This document shows, one piece after another, positions 1-7,633 of a stretch of DNA of 24,038 nt (position 1 is its first letter; every line of letters starts with the position of its first letter). The translations under genes were made by a program, and so were the position numbers. The DNA is from Actinomycetes bacterium. Lineage in GTDB: Bacteria > Actinomycetota > CALGFH01. The notes beneath the pieces were generated by a model, which saw only the letters and a program-made list of their open reading frames with translations, was not told the origin of the DNA and did no database searches. Location of the stretch: positions 1 through 24,038 of the forward strand of contig JASLBL010000257.1 in the NCBI GenBank assembly GCA_030146615.1. The letters run 5' to 3'.

Positions 1-2621
1 CGGGCCAGCAGGTCGACCTGGCGGCGGATGCCGGCGAGGCGGCCCGACCCGGCCTCCACGCACCGGGCCCGCGACGCCGCGGCGGGCGCCCGGCCGGGTC
101 GGGCCGCCCGCCAGGCCAGCTCCCACTGGCCCAGGTCCTCCTGGAGCCTGTGCAGCTCGCCCAGCTGATGGTCGGCGGCAATCCGGGCCACCACCAGCTC
201 ACCGACCTGGTTCATCAGCGAATCAAGCTTGGCCACGGCCACCCGGACCGTCTCCTCGGCCGCCGCCGGCGGAGGGCTGTGGACAGCCGCGGGAAGCCCA
301 CGAGCCGGTCGGCTACGCTCCCCCTCCGGGGGGCCAACTTCCGGAAGCCCGGGTTCAGGGCTGACCGAGGGACCGGGTTCGGGTTCCGGGGGGGCGGGTT
401 CGGGCTCCGGGGGCTCGGGTTCCGGGGGACCAGGTTCGGGCTCCGGGGGGGCGGGTTCGCGTTCCCGGGGCGCAGGTTCGGGACGGGCTGGGGGCTCAGG
501 ACCGGAACCTGGCGCGGCGGCCAGTCTCTCGAGGGCGGCGATCACGACGTCCACGTCGACCTCGGCCCGGCGGCCCTCGACCGCCGCCGGGACCAGGGCC
601 CCGATGGTGTCCACGCCCGCGTAGAGCACGTCGAAGGCGGCCGGCTGGAGCGCCAGGGTGCCGTTACGGATGTGCTGGAAGACACTCTCCAGGCGGTGGG
701 CGATCGACGCCACCTCGGCCATGCCGACGGCCCCGGCGGCGCCCTTGAGGCTGTGAGCCTCGCGGAACAGGCCGGCCAGCCGCTCGTCCAGCTCGGCGCC
801 GGACGGGTCGGTCTCCAGGGCCAGCAGGTGGCGGTTCATCGCCTGCACGCGCTCTTCGGCCTCGGCGCCGAAGATGGCCGCGAGCTGGCCCTGGAGGTCG
901 GCGTCGCTGGTCACCCCGACGTCCACCCGGTACCTCTCGGTAAGGCTCTGGAGCTCGCGGGCCAGGTCGCCGAGGCCCTTGGCGGCGTCGCGGGAGTCGC
1001 TCGCCCCGGTCACGAACTGGCTGGTGGCCTGGTTGATCTCGCGCATGGCGATGGCGATCTGGTCGACCGCGACCCGCTGCTCGTGGGCCGAGGCGGCGAT
1101 CTGCTGGGCCGCCTGGGCGGTGTCGCGGACGGTGTCGCCGAGCTGCCCGATGACCTCGCCGGCGCGCTGGGCCCGGCCGCGGCCGAGCTCGACCACCTTG
1201 ATGCCCTGCTCGGTGGCCAGCACGGCCTCGTTGGTGGCCTTCTGGATGTCGGACAGGATGGCCCTGACCTGGCCGGTCCCCTGCCTCGACTGCTCGGCCA
1301 GGTTGCGGACCTCGGCCGCGACCACCGCGAACCCGCGGCCCTGCTCCCCCGCCCTGGCCGCCTCGATGGTGGCGTTGAGGGCCAGCAGGTTGGACTGCTC
1401 GGCCAGGTCGTCGACGGTGGCGGTGATCTCGCCGATCTGCTGGGTCTGCTCGGACAGGGCGAGGATGTCCTGGGCGATCGCCTCCACCCGCTCGCGGATC
1501 TCCTCCATGCCCCCGACGATGCCCTCGACCACCTCGGTGCCCTCGTCGCTGGCCTTGGCGGCGGCCTGGGCGCGCTCGGCCACCTCCCGGGCCCGGCTGG
1601 CGCTGTGCTCGGCCGCGGCCCGGAGCTCCTCGGCGGTGGCCGAGGTCTGGCTGATGGCGGCCGACTGCTCGGTCAAGCTCGAGCCCTGGTCGCTGACGGT
1701 GGCCAGGATCTGGGTGGCGGCCGCTCCGACGCTGTGGGCGCCCCCCTTGACCTCGGTGGACAGGTGGCGCAGGTTGGCCGCCATGTCGTTGAGGTGGCCG
1801 CTCAGCTCGCGGAGCTCGGGGGCGCCGTCGGTGGCCACCCTGGCCGTCAGGTCCCCGCCGGCGACCCGGCCGGCGAAGGCGGAGTAGGCGCGCAGGCGCC
1901 GCATGATCGCGGCCGAGATCAGCAGGGCCAGGGCCACCATCACGGCGGCGATCACCAGCCCCATCAGGAGTGTCCGGCTTATCAGGTCGGCCGCGGGGCG
2001 GGTCGCCTCGGCGAGGTCCTCGCTGGCCAGGACCGTCCAGCCGAGGCCGCCGAAGGAGCCTTCGCCGGTGGACCGATGGTAGCCCAGGATCACCGTCCCC
2101 TCGCCGCCGTCGGGCGCGTCGGTCTCCGTCGCACCGGCGGCGCCGGGACGAAGCGCCCGCTGGAGGATGGGACTGTCATCAAGCTTGGTGCCGGCCGCGG
2201 GGCGGCCGTCGCTTGCGTGCAGCACGACTCCCTCCGCCGAGACCAGCATCAGCCTCGCACTCGTCAGCCCACGGCCTCGCAGCGCCTCCTGCAGCCGGTC
2301 GGCCAGGTTCTGGACCACCCGGAAGTCGAAGCTGCTCGTCCAGGCGCCGATCACCCGGCCCCTGGGGTCCTTGACGAGCACGGTGAAGCCGACCATCCGG
2401 TTGTCGCCCTCACCGGCGCCGAGCCGGGCCAGCAGCCCGTCGGGCCGTACGTCCTCCACGAAGGTCTCCCCGTCGGCGATGCGCCCGCCGACAACGGCCT
2501 TGAACCAGTCCTGGTCGGCGACGTCAAGGCCGGCTCCGTCGGCGGCGGTCCGCACCGGGCGGCCCTCCCGGTCAACCGCGCGGGCCGCGACCAGCCGGCC
2601 GCGGCGGTCGGCAACCGCCAT
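1..2621 (-). CDS. Chemoreceptor-histidine kinase fusion (Cache-like/TM/HAMP/MCP/Hpt/CheA P3), 3' end outside the window
   Basis: One reading frame stays open from 2621 to the left edge (873 codons, no stop). Residues 1-205 resemble the later part of a dCache sensor (VADQDWFKAVVGG, GRVIGAWTSSFD). A single membrane helix lies near 215-241 (LLMGLVIAAVMVALALLI), followed by a HAMP linker. The MCP cytoplasmic domain spans about 300-560, with the hairpin tip LNATIEAARAGEQGRGF near 415. A CheA-type Hpt domain (about 575-665) has its phospho-acceptor His near 623 in REAHSLKGAAGAVGM. A Pro/Glu linker (about 695-785) leads into a P3 dimerisation helix (TVRVAVAKLDSLMNQVGELV). The catalytic ATPase and CheW-like regions would lie beyond the window. 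It probably senses a ligand and phosphorylates its own Hpt in cis. The start is uncertain: the ATG at 2672 overlaps the TPR stop (ATGA) but meets a TGA after 13 codons, so the first usable ATG is 2621. The first membrane helix and the beginning of the Cache domain are missing. Confidence 0.85.
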   Translation of the reverse strand, partial: MAVADRRGRLVAARAVDREGRPVRTAADGAGLDVADQDWFKAVVGGRIADGETFVEDVRPDGLLARLGAGEGDNRMVGFTVLVKDPRGRVIGAWTSSFDFRVVQNLADRLQEALRGRGLTSARLMLVSAEGVVLHASDGRPAAGTKLDDSPILQRALRPGAAGATETDAPDGGEGTVILGYHRSTGEGSFGGLGWTVLASEDLAEATRPAADLISRTLLMGLVIAAVMVALALLISAAIMRRLRAYSAFAGRVAGGDLTARVATDGAPELRELSGHLNDMAANLRHLSTEVKGGAHSVGAAATQILATVSDQGSSLTEQSAAISQTSATAEELRAAAEHSASRAREVAERAQAAAKASDEGTEVVEGIVGGMEEIRERVEAIAQDILALSEQTQQIGEITATVDDLAEQSNLLALNATIEAARAGEQGRGFAVVAAEVRNLAEQSRQGTGQVRAILSDIQKATNEAVLATEQGIKVVELGRGRAQRAGEVIGQLGDTVRDTAQAAQQIAASAHEQRVAVDQIAIAMREINQATSQFVTGASDSRDAAKGLGDLARELQSLTERYRVDVGVTSDADLQGQLAAIFGAEAEERVQAMNRHLLALETDPSGAELDERLAGLFREAHSLKGAAGAVGMAEVASIAHRLESVFQHIRNGTLALQPAAFDVLYAGVDTIGALVPAAVEGRRAEVDVDVVIAALERLAAAPGSGPEPPARPEPAPREREPAPPEPEPGPPEPEPPEPEPAPPEPEPGPSVSPEPGLPEVGPPEGERSRPARGLPAAVHSPPPAAAEETVRVAVAKLDSLMNQVGELVVARIAADHQLGELHRLQEDLGQWELAWRAARPGRAPAAASRARCVEAGSGRLAGIRRQVDLLA
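271..335. repeat. Dispersed GC-rich repeat, copy 1 (in receptor-kinase linker)
   Basis: This segment matches 3185-3248. The two share an identical 25-nt core (311-335 here) containing the hairpin-prone CTCCCCCTCCGGGGGG, and an identical TGTGGACA (278-285 here), with short gaps between. Read on the minus strand it encodes GPPEGERS followed by a VHSP-like peptide, in the same phase as the other copy. It lies in the disordered linker between the Hpt and P3 domains. Confidence 0.7.
341..490. repeat. Tandem short repeats encoding a Pro/Glu-rich linker
   Basis: Degenerate tandem units of GGTTCGGG and CTCCGGGGG encode repeated PEPEP and APPEPEP peptides on the minus strand. They form the flexible spacer between the Hpt domain and the dimerisation domain. 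Length variation between strains would be expected here. The repeat also generates long spurious ORFs on the plus strand. Confidence 0.75.
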
Positions 2622-2668
2622 GGTCGGGGCTCACCGGCCCGCCTCCTGGTCACCGTCGAGGCCGGGGC

Positions 2669-3199
2669 TCATCTGGCCACCTCCGGGTCTCCGTCGAGGC
2701 GGGCCAGCCGGGCGGCGATCAGGTCACGCACGCGACCCGCGGTAGGCCCGTCGTGGCCGTCGACCGGCTCGGCCGGGTCGCGGTCGCCGACCAGCGCCGC
2801 CGCCGCCCGCAGCGCCCCCCGGGCCCTGGCCGGCTCCCCCAGCCGGACCAGCAGGTCGGCCAGGGCCAGCTGCCCCAGCACCGAGCCCGGATCGAGGAAC
2901 ACCGACCGGCGCAGCGCCGGGAGGGCGTCCTCCAGCCGACCGGCCTCCAGCAAGGCCAGCCCACGCAGGTAGTGGGCCGGTGCCGACAGCGGGGTCCGCC
3001 GGCAGGCGATCGAAGCCCACCACTCGGCCTGGTCGAGCTCGAGCCGGTCCAGGTGGTCCCTGGCCGCCCCCAGCGGATCCCGCCCGTCACCGGGGTCGCC
3101 GTGGTCGCCGTGGTCGCCCGGATCGCCGCGGTCGGCGAGGTCGCCGGGGTTGCTCGGTTCGGCGGGGGCCGCCGGGGCCGGCCAGGGGGGTGTGGACAA
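2669..3199 (-). CDS. TPR-repeat segment, probably the displaced C-terminus of CheR
   Basis: A Gly/Asp/Pro-rich stretch (GDPGDHGDHGDPGD) is followed by two to three TPR motifs: AHYLRGLALLEAGRLEDALP, then ALRRSVFLDPGSVLGQLAL and ADLLVRLGEPARARGALRA. This closely resembles the TPR tail of WspC/FrzF-type CheR proteins. The only start is a TTG (3199) lying inside the upstream cheR linker. Dropping one base from the G6 run at 3185-3190 puts this frame in phase with cheR, so it is probably not a separate gene. TPR tails on CheR are thought to mediate protein contacts and regulate methyltransferase access. The stop (2671-2669) overlaps an ATG at 2672 belonging to the receptor gene. Confidence 0.65.
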   Translation of the reverse strand: MSTPPWPAPAAPAEPSNPGDLADRGDPGDHGDHGDPGDGRDPLGAARDHLDRLELDQAEWWASIACRRTPLSAPAHYLRGLALLEAGRLEDALPALRRSVFLDPGSVLGQLALADLLVRLGEPARARGALRAAAALVGDRDPAEPVDGHDGPTAGRVRDLIAARLARLDGDPEVAR

Positions 3200-4246
3200 C
3201 CGCGCGCCCCACTGCTCGCGGTGGGCTACGCTCCCCCTCCGGGGGGCCTGGCACCGGGCGGTGGGGTTCGGCGGTGCCCTGAGTCCGAGGGTGGGGGGTA
3301 CGCTCGCCCCGGGGGTCGGGCGTGGCCTTTCGGAACCCCGGGGCCAGCTGCCACGGCTCGGGGATCGCCTTCCGGGAACTCGGGGGCTGGGCCGGGGTGG
3401 GGGGTTTGCGGTAGGCGACGGCGCCGTTCAGGTTGACGATGGCGAAGTGACGGAACACGGCCTGGGACAGCTCGGCCGGGGCGACCAGGAGCCAGCCGCC
3501 GTCGGCGAGGGCGCCGTGGAGTCTGGCCGCGACCTGGTGGCGAAGGTCGTCGCCGAAGTAGATGAGGACGTTGCGGCACAGGACTAGGTCGAGATCCAGG
3601 GTGTGGGTGGCGGCTGACGGCCAGCGGTCGCCGGCCAGGTTCAGGTAGGCGAAGCTGACCGCCTCCCGGATCCGGCGGGCGACCTCGAGGGTGGTCCCGT
3701 GGCGGACGAAGTAGGCGGTGACGACGTCGTGGGGACCTCCCGGAACGACCAGGCGCCGTAGCGTCCCCTGCGGGCCCGGTCCAGGGCGGCCGGGTTGATG
3801 TCGGTGGCCAGGATGCGGACGTCCCAGCGGGCCCGGTCCGGGAGGAGCCGCTCGAGCAGGATGGCCAGCGAGTATGGCTCCTCCCCGGTCGAGCAGGCGG
3901 CACTCCAGACCCGCAGGCGGCGGCTGTCGCGCCGCCGCTCGATGAGCTCGGGCAGGATCTGGCGCTCCAGCGCCCGGAACTGGGGCTGGTTGCGGAAGAA
4001 GTGCGTCTCCCCGATGGTGAGGTCGCCGACGAACGCCTCCAGCGCCGGCCGACCCGCCCGGTCCCGCAGGTGCCGGTAGAGGGCGTCGGCGTCGGGCAGC
4101 CCGGTGGTGACCAGGGCGCGGTTGACGGCCCGTTGCAGGTCCGGCCGGCGCGCCTCGGGCAGCTCCAGCCCGCTCACCTCCTGGAGCAGCGCCTGGAACC
4201 GCTGGAGGTCGTGGGTTGGCCCCGGTCCCGGGCGAGGTCCCGTCAC
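3087..4246 (-). CDS. cheR: CheR-type chemoreceptor glutamate methyltransferase, frameshifted
   Basis: SAM-dependent methyltransferase for glutamates of the MCP domain. The GTG start at 4246 overlaps the cheW stop (GTGA). The first 172 residues show the helical N-domain, GETHFFRN (79-86), the SAM-binding SAACSTGEEPYS (115-126) and ATDIN (147-151). At the G4 run 3731-3734 the frame is lost after WSFREVP. One added base restores HDVVTAYF and continues into DLVLCRNVLIYF and GGWLLVAPAE, which end the family domain near AVAYRK. A Pro/Arg-rich linker containing repeat copy 2 follows. In this frame the ORF stops at 3087, but a second one-base change would carry it into the TPR segment ending at 2669, giving a WspC-like CheR-TPR protein. 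The frameshift may be real or a homopolymer sequencing error. Confidence 0.8.
3185..3248. repeat. Dispersed GC-rich repeat, copy 2 (in cheR linker)
   Basis: Second copy of the element at 271-335, with the 25-nt identical core at 3224-3248 and TGTGGACA at 3191-3198. On the minus strand in the cheR frame it encodes GPPEGERSPP and later VVHTP. The G6 run at its left end (3185-3190) is where the cheR and TPR frames part. Related motifs (FRKATPDPRGERTP) lie just upstream in the same linker, around 3290-3400. Confidence 0.7.
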
Positions 4247-4685
4247 CGGTCGGCCCCGACCCGGCCGGTCTCGCCGGGCGCCGGCGACCCTGCCGCCCCG
4301 GCGAGCCGCTCGGGGTCGAGGACGGAGACGAGCCGGCCGCCGACGTGGGTGACCCGGCCACCGGACTGTCAGCCGCCGTGACCTCCAGCGGCTCCACCGG
4401 CCCCTGGAGCGGGTGGACGTCGGTGACGGCGTCGGCGACCAGGCCGAAGGCGCGACCGCCGGCCTCGACCACGCAGATCGGGGTGCTCAGCCCGGGCGTG
4501 GCCGCCGGCAGCCCGAGGCGGGTTCGTAGGTCCAGCACCGGCACCACCCGGCCCCGCAGGTCGAGCAGCCCGAGCACATGATCGGGGGCAACCGGCGCCG
4601 GGGTCAGGGCGGCCATCCGTACCACCTCGACGACGCAGCCCAGCGCCAGCGCGTACTCGCGTCCGTCGACGCGCAGCAGGATCAC
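4243..4685 (-). CDS. cheW: CheW-like coupling protein, frameshifted near its C-terminus
   Basis: Scaffold protein linking MCP and CheA. Visible family features are ILLRVDGREYALAL, VVEVVRMAALTPAP, HVLGLLDLRGRVVPVLDLR and ICVVEAGGRAFGLVADAVTDV. The frame breaks at the C3 run 4353-4355: the sequence reads VAG then SPTSAAG. One extra base instead gives VAG-V-THVGGRLVSVLDPERL, the normal CheW ending, and then reaches a TGA at 4245-4243 that overlaps the cheR GTG start. That overlap supports the corrected frame. The start is uncertain. GTG 4685 is the nearest in-frame start but lacks a ribosome site and cuts close to the domain. The only other in-frame start, GTG 4844, would overlap the divergent regulator gene. 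Confidence 0.75.
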
Positions 4686-4780
4686 GCTGGTCGAGGCGTT
4701 GGCCGGGTCCAGGTCGGCTCCTTCGGTGACGACGCCAGCAGGTCTCTGCCGGTATCGACCGGAGCACCGGCCCGGTTGAC

Positions 4781-4792
4781 GCCCGCGCGGGC
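4781..4792. promoter_or_regulatory. 12-bp perfect palindrome between divergent cheW and the REC-GGDEF gene
   Basis: GCCCGCGCGGGC is a perfect palindrome in the roughly 150-bp space between the two divergent chemosensory transcription units. A dimeric regulator could bind here, but GC-only palindromes are common at this base composition. No convincing -35/-10 pair was identified in the region. Confidence 0.2.
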
Positions 4793-4831
4793 TACACCGC
4801 GGCGCCGACCCTGCCGAATCTCTGAACTGAG

Positions 4832-5797
4832 ATGGACACGACACAGATGGTGCGCATGGCGGCCGGCGATCCCGGCGGCGAGGAGCGGGTCCTGTTCGCC
4901 GAGGACTCCCCGACCCTGGCCCAGCTGCTGGAGGTCAGCCTCCTCCAGGCCGGCTACCAGGTCGTGAAGGCCAGCTCGGGCGAGGAGGGGCTGGAGCTGG
5001 CCAGGGCCGAGCCGCCCGACCTGCTCCTGTGCGACGTGATGCTCCCCGGCATCGACGGCTTCGAGGTGGTCCGGCAGCTCCGGCGCGAGCTCACCACCGC
5101 CAACATGAGCATCATCATGCTGACCGCCATGGCCAACGTCATGGAGGGGCTGGACGCCGGCGCCGACGACTACGTGCTCAAGCCGTACGACCATCGCGAG
5201 CTGCTGGCCCGCGTCCGCAGCGTGCTCCGCCGGGCCAAGGCGATGCGGGCCCTGTCGCCGCTGACCGGCCTGCCCGGCAACACCCGCATCCAGGAGGAGC
5301 TGGATCGGGCGATCCGGGAGGAGCGCCAGTTCGCCCTGCTGTATGCCGACCTGGACAACTTCAAGGCCTACAACGACCACTACGGCTTCGCCCGCGGCGA
5401 CGACATCCTGCGGCTGGCCGCCCGGCTGCTCCACGGCGCCGTCCAGGCCACCGCCCGGCCCGACGCCTTCGTCGGCCACGTCGGCGGGGACGACTTCGTG
5501 GCCATCACCGCCGAGGAGGCCGCCAAGGCGGTGGTCGAGGACCTGATCGAGCGCTTCGACGGCGAGGTCCCGTCGCTGTACGACCCCGAGGACGCCGAGC
5601 GCGGCTGGATCGAGGTCGAGAACCGCCGCCGCCAGATCGAACGGTTCCCCCTGGTCTCGATCTCGGTCGGGGTCGCCTCGACGGCCACCCGGCGCTTCTG
5701 CCACTACGCCGAGGCGGTCGCCACCGCCACCGAGATGAAGTCGCAGGCCAAGCAGCAGCCGGGGTCGGCCTGGGCCGTCGACCGGCGGGTCGGCTAG
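4832..5797 (+). CDS. Response regulator with receiver and GGDEF (GGDDF) domains
   Basis: The protein is 321 aa. The receiver domain (about 19-135) has acidic E24-D25, phospho-acceptor D68 in CDVMLPG, T98 and K117 in VLKPY. A SPLTGLPGN linker opens the GGDEF domain (about 142-310), with ADLDNFKAYNDHYGF and ARGDD supplying the usual GTP and metal contacts. The signature loop at 218-222 reads GGDDF rather than GGDEF/GGEEF, and no well-placed RxxD inhibitory site precedes it, so cyclase activity is likely but not assured. It would act as the output of the divergent chemosensory operon, as WspR does, making c-di-GMP when phosphorylated. ATG 4832 is used; ATG 4847 and 4856 are alternatives and none has a strong ribosome site. 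Confidence 0.85.
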   Translation: MDTTQMVRMAAGDPGGEERVLFAEDSPTLAQLLEVSLLQAGYQVVKASSGEEGLELARAEPPDLLLCDVMLPGIDGFEVVRQLRRELTTANMSIIMLTAMANVMEGLDAGADDYVLKPYDHRELLARVRSVLRRAKAMRALSPLTGLPGNTRIQEELDRAIREERQFALLYADLDNFKAYNDHYGFARGDDILRLAARLLHGAVQATARPDAFVGHVGGDDFVAITAEEAAKAVVEDLIERFDGEVPSLYDPEDAERGWIEVENRRRQIERFPLVSISVGVASTATRRFCHYAEAVATATEMKSQAKQQPGSAWAVDRRVG

Positions 5798-5823
5798 CCA
5801 ACCTGCGCTGCTACCCTGGCCGT

Positions 5824-7548
5824 ATGGAGCGGCTGCGGCTCGCGGGGGCGCAGATCAACCCGGTCGTCGGAGACCTCGACGGCAACGTCGAGCGGGTGCT
5901 GGCCGCCTATGCCGAGGCGGCCGGGGTCGGCGCCCACCTGGCGGTGTTCCCCGAGCTGGCGGTGACCGGCTACCCGCCCGAGGACCTGGTCTTCAAGCCG
6001 TCGTTCCTGGCCGCCAGCCGGGCCGCCGTCGAGCGGGTCGCGGCCCAGGTCGGCGAGACCGCGGCCGTGGTCGGGTTCGTGGACCCGACCCACGCCGGCC
6101 CGGCCAACGCCGCCGCCCTCTGCCATCGGGGCCAGGTGCTGGGCGTCTACCGCAAGGTGCTGCTGCCCAACTACGGCGTGTTCGACGAGGAGCGCTACTT
6201 CGTCCCCGGCAACGAGGTCCTGCTGGCCAGCTTCGGCCGGGTCGAGGTGGCGGTGACCATCTGCGAGGACCTGTGGTTCCCGTGGGGGCCGATGGCCACC
6301 GCGGTGGCCGCCGGGGCCGAGGTGGTGGTCAGCCTCAACGCCTCCCCCTACCGGCTGGAGAAGGGCGAGCGGCTGGTTCCCATGCTGGCCACCAGGGCGG
6401 CCGACCACGGCGCCCACCTGTTCTACGTCGCCCAGGTCGGCGGCCAGGACGAGCTGGTCTTCGAGGGCCAGAGCGCCTACATCGACCCCCGGGGTCGCCT
6501 CCTGGCCAGGGCGGGGGCGTTCACCGAGGAGCTGCTGGTGGTCGACCTGACCCTGGAGGAGGGGGCAACGGGCCGGCTGTCGGAGCGCCCCCGGCGGTCC
6601 CCGGCCACCGATCCCCGGCCGGCCCTCGGGGTCAACCGGGTGCGGGTCAGCGACCGGCTGGGCGACCCGGGCCCGCCGGTGGAGCGCCGCCTGGCCCGGC
6701 CGCTGGGGCACGAGGAGGAGGTCTACCGGGCCCTGGTCTGCGCCACCCGCGACTATGTGACCAAGAACGGCTTCGACCTCGTCCACATCGGCCTGTCCGG
6801 CGGCATCGACTCCAGCCTGGTCGCGGCTGTGGCCGCCGACGCCCTGGGCCGCGACCGGGTCGTCGGGGTGGCCATGCCGTCCAGCTTCTCCTCCGAGCAC
6901 AGCCTGGCCGACGCTCGCGCGCTGGCCGCCAACCTCGGCCTCCGGCTGCTGGTCCTGCCCATCGCCGAGCCGGTCGAGGGGTTCCTGAGCGTGCTCAAGG
7001 AGCCGTTCGCCGGCACCGAACCCGGCCTGGCCGAGGAGAACCTCCAGGCCAGGGTGCGGGGCACGCTGCTCATGAGCCTGTCCAACAAGTTCGGCAGCCT
7101 GGTCCTGACCACCGGCAACAAGTCGGAGCTGGCTGTCGGCTACTGCACCCTGTACGGCGACATGGCCGGCGGGTTCGCGGTCATCCGCGACGTCCCCAAG
7201 ACCCTGGTCTACGCCCTCTGCCGCTGGCGCAACGGCGCCGGGATGGTCATCCCCCAGTCGGTCCTGGACAAGCCCCCCTCGGCCGAGCTGCGCCCTGGCC
7301 AGCTCGACACCGACTCCCTGCCCCCCTATGAGGTCCTCGACCCGATCCTGGAGGCCTACATCGAGGACGACGCCAGCATCGACGAGCTGGTCGCGGCCGG
7401 CTTCGACCGCGACACCGTGGTCGCCGTCGTCCGCATGGTCGACGGGGCCGAGTACAAGCGCCGCCAGGCCCCACCCGGCCCCAAGATCACCGGCCGCTCC
7501 TTCGGCAAGGACCGCCGCCTCCCGATCACGAACCGCTTCCGGGCCTGA
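5824..7548 (+). CDS. nadE: Glutamine-dependent NAD+ synthetase
   Basis: 574 aa. Makes NAD+ from nicotinate adenine dinucleotide, using ammonia released from glutamine. The N-terminal nitrilase-type glutaminase has the catalytic triad E44 (FPELAVTGYPPEDL), K111 (YRKVLLPNYGVFDE) and C147 (VTICEDLW). The C-terminal synthetase has the pyrophosphate loop SGGIDSS at about 325-331, LTTGNKSELAVGYCTLYGD, and the closing KRRQAPPGPKIT. The length fits the two-domain family. ATG 5824 begins the MERLRLAGAQINP motif exactly where the domain should start, although the frame is open further upstream over the previous gene. It lies 26 bp after the response regulator but is probably functionally unrelated to it. 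Confidence 0.97.
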   Translation: MERLRLAGAQINPVVGDLDGNVERVLAAYAEAAGVGAHLAVFPELAVTGYPPEDLVFKPSFLAASRAAVERVAAQVGETAAVVGFVDPTHAGPANAAALCHRGQVLGVYRKVLLPNYGVFDEERYFVPGNEVLLASFGRVEVAVTICEDLWFPWGPMATAVAAGAEVVVSLNASPYRLEKGERLVPMLATRAADHGAHLFYVAQVGGQDELVFEGQSAYIDPRGRLLARAGAFTEELLVVDLTLEEGATGRLSERPRRSPATDPRPALGVNRVRVSDRLGDPGPPVERRLARPLGHEEEVYRALVCATRDYVTKNGFDLVHIGLSGGIDSSLVAAVAADALGRDRVVGVAMPSSFSSEHSLADARALAANLGLRLLVLPIAEPVEGFLSVLKEPFAGTEPGLAEENLQARVRGTLLMSLSNKFGSLVLTTGNKSELAVGYCTLYGDMAGGFAVIRDVPKTLVYALCRWRNGAGMVIPQSVLDKPPSAELRPGQLDTDSLPPYEVLDPILEAYIEDDASIDELVAAGFDRDTVVAVVRMVDGAEYKRRQAPPGPKITGRSFGKDRRLPITNRFRA

Positions 7549-7621
7549 GCGCGGCCCGGCGGAGGCCGTGGCACACTAGAGGCGTCCAGGAGACCCGCGG
7601 GGCGGGCTCCGAGGAGCGCTG

Positions 7622-7628
7622 AAGGAGG
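7622..7628 (+). promoter_or_regulatory. Strong ribosome binding site of panB
   Basis: AAGGAGG lies five bases before the panB ATG and fixes that start. A possible -10-like CACACTAG is present about 60 bp upstream (near 7572), without a recognisable -35. Confidence 0.6.
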
Positions 7629-7633
7629 CCGCC

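Noticed and set aside
341..490. Regular short repeats considered as a CRISPR or VNTR array
   Set aside because: Units are 8-20 bases, degenerate and without unique spacers; they simply encode a Pro/Glu linker in frame.
150..2972. 940-residue open frame on the plus strand
   Set aside because: It is antisense to the receptor-kinase and TPR coding sequence, has low-complexity Gly/Leu/Arg composition and no family motifs; it is a GC-driven shadow.
3090..3160. Tandem GGTCGCC repeats considered as a separate repeat element
   Set aside because: They encode the Gly-Asp-Pro spacer ahead of the TPR motifs and are explained by protein low complexity.
3191..3199. TGTGGACAA, identical to the actinobacterial DnaA box in reverse
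   Set aside because: A single exact copy inside a coding linker repeat, with no cluster, AT-rich unwinding element or dnaA/dnaN nearby; not an origin.
5029..5823. Long N-terminal extension of the NAD synthetase frame
   Set aside because: It runs out of frame over the REC-GGDEF gene with Arg/Pro-rich sequence; the real domain begins at ATG 5824.
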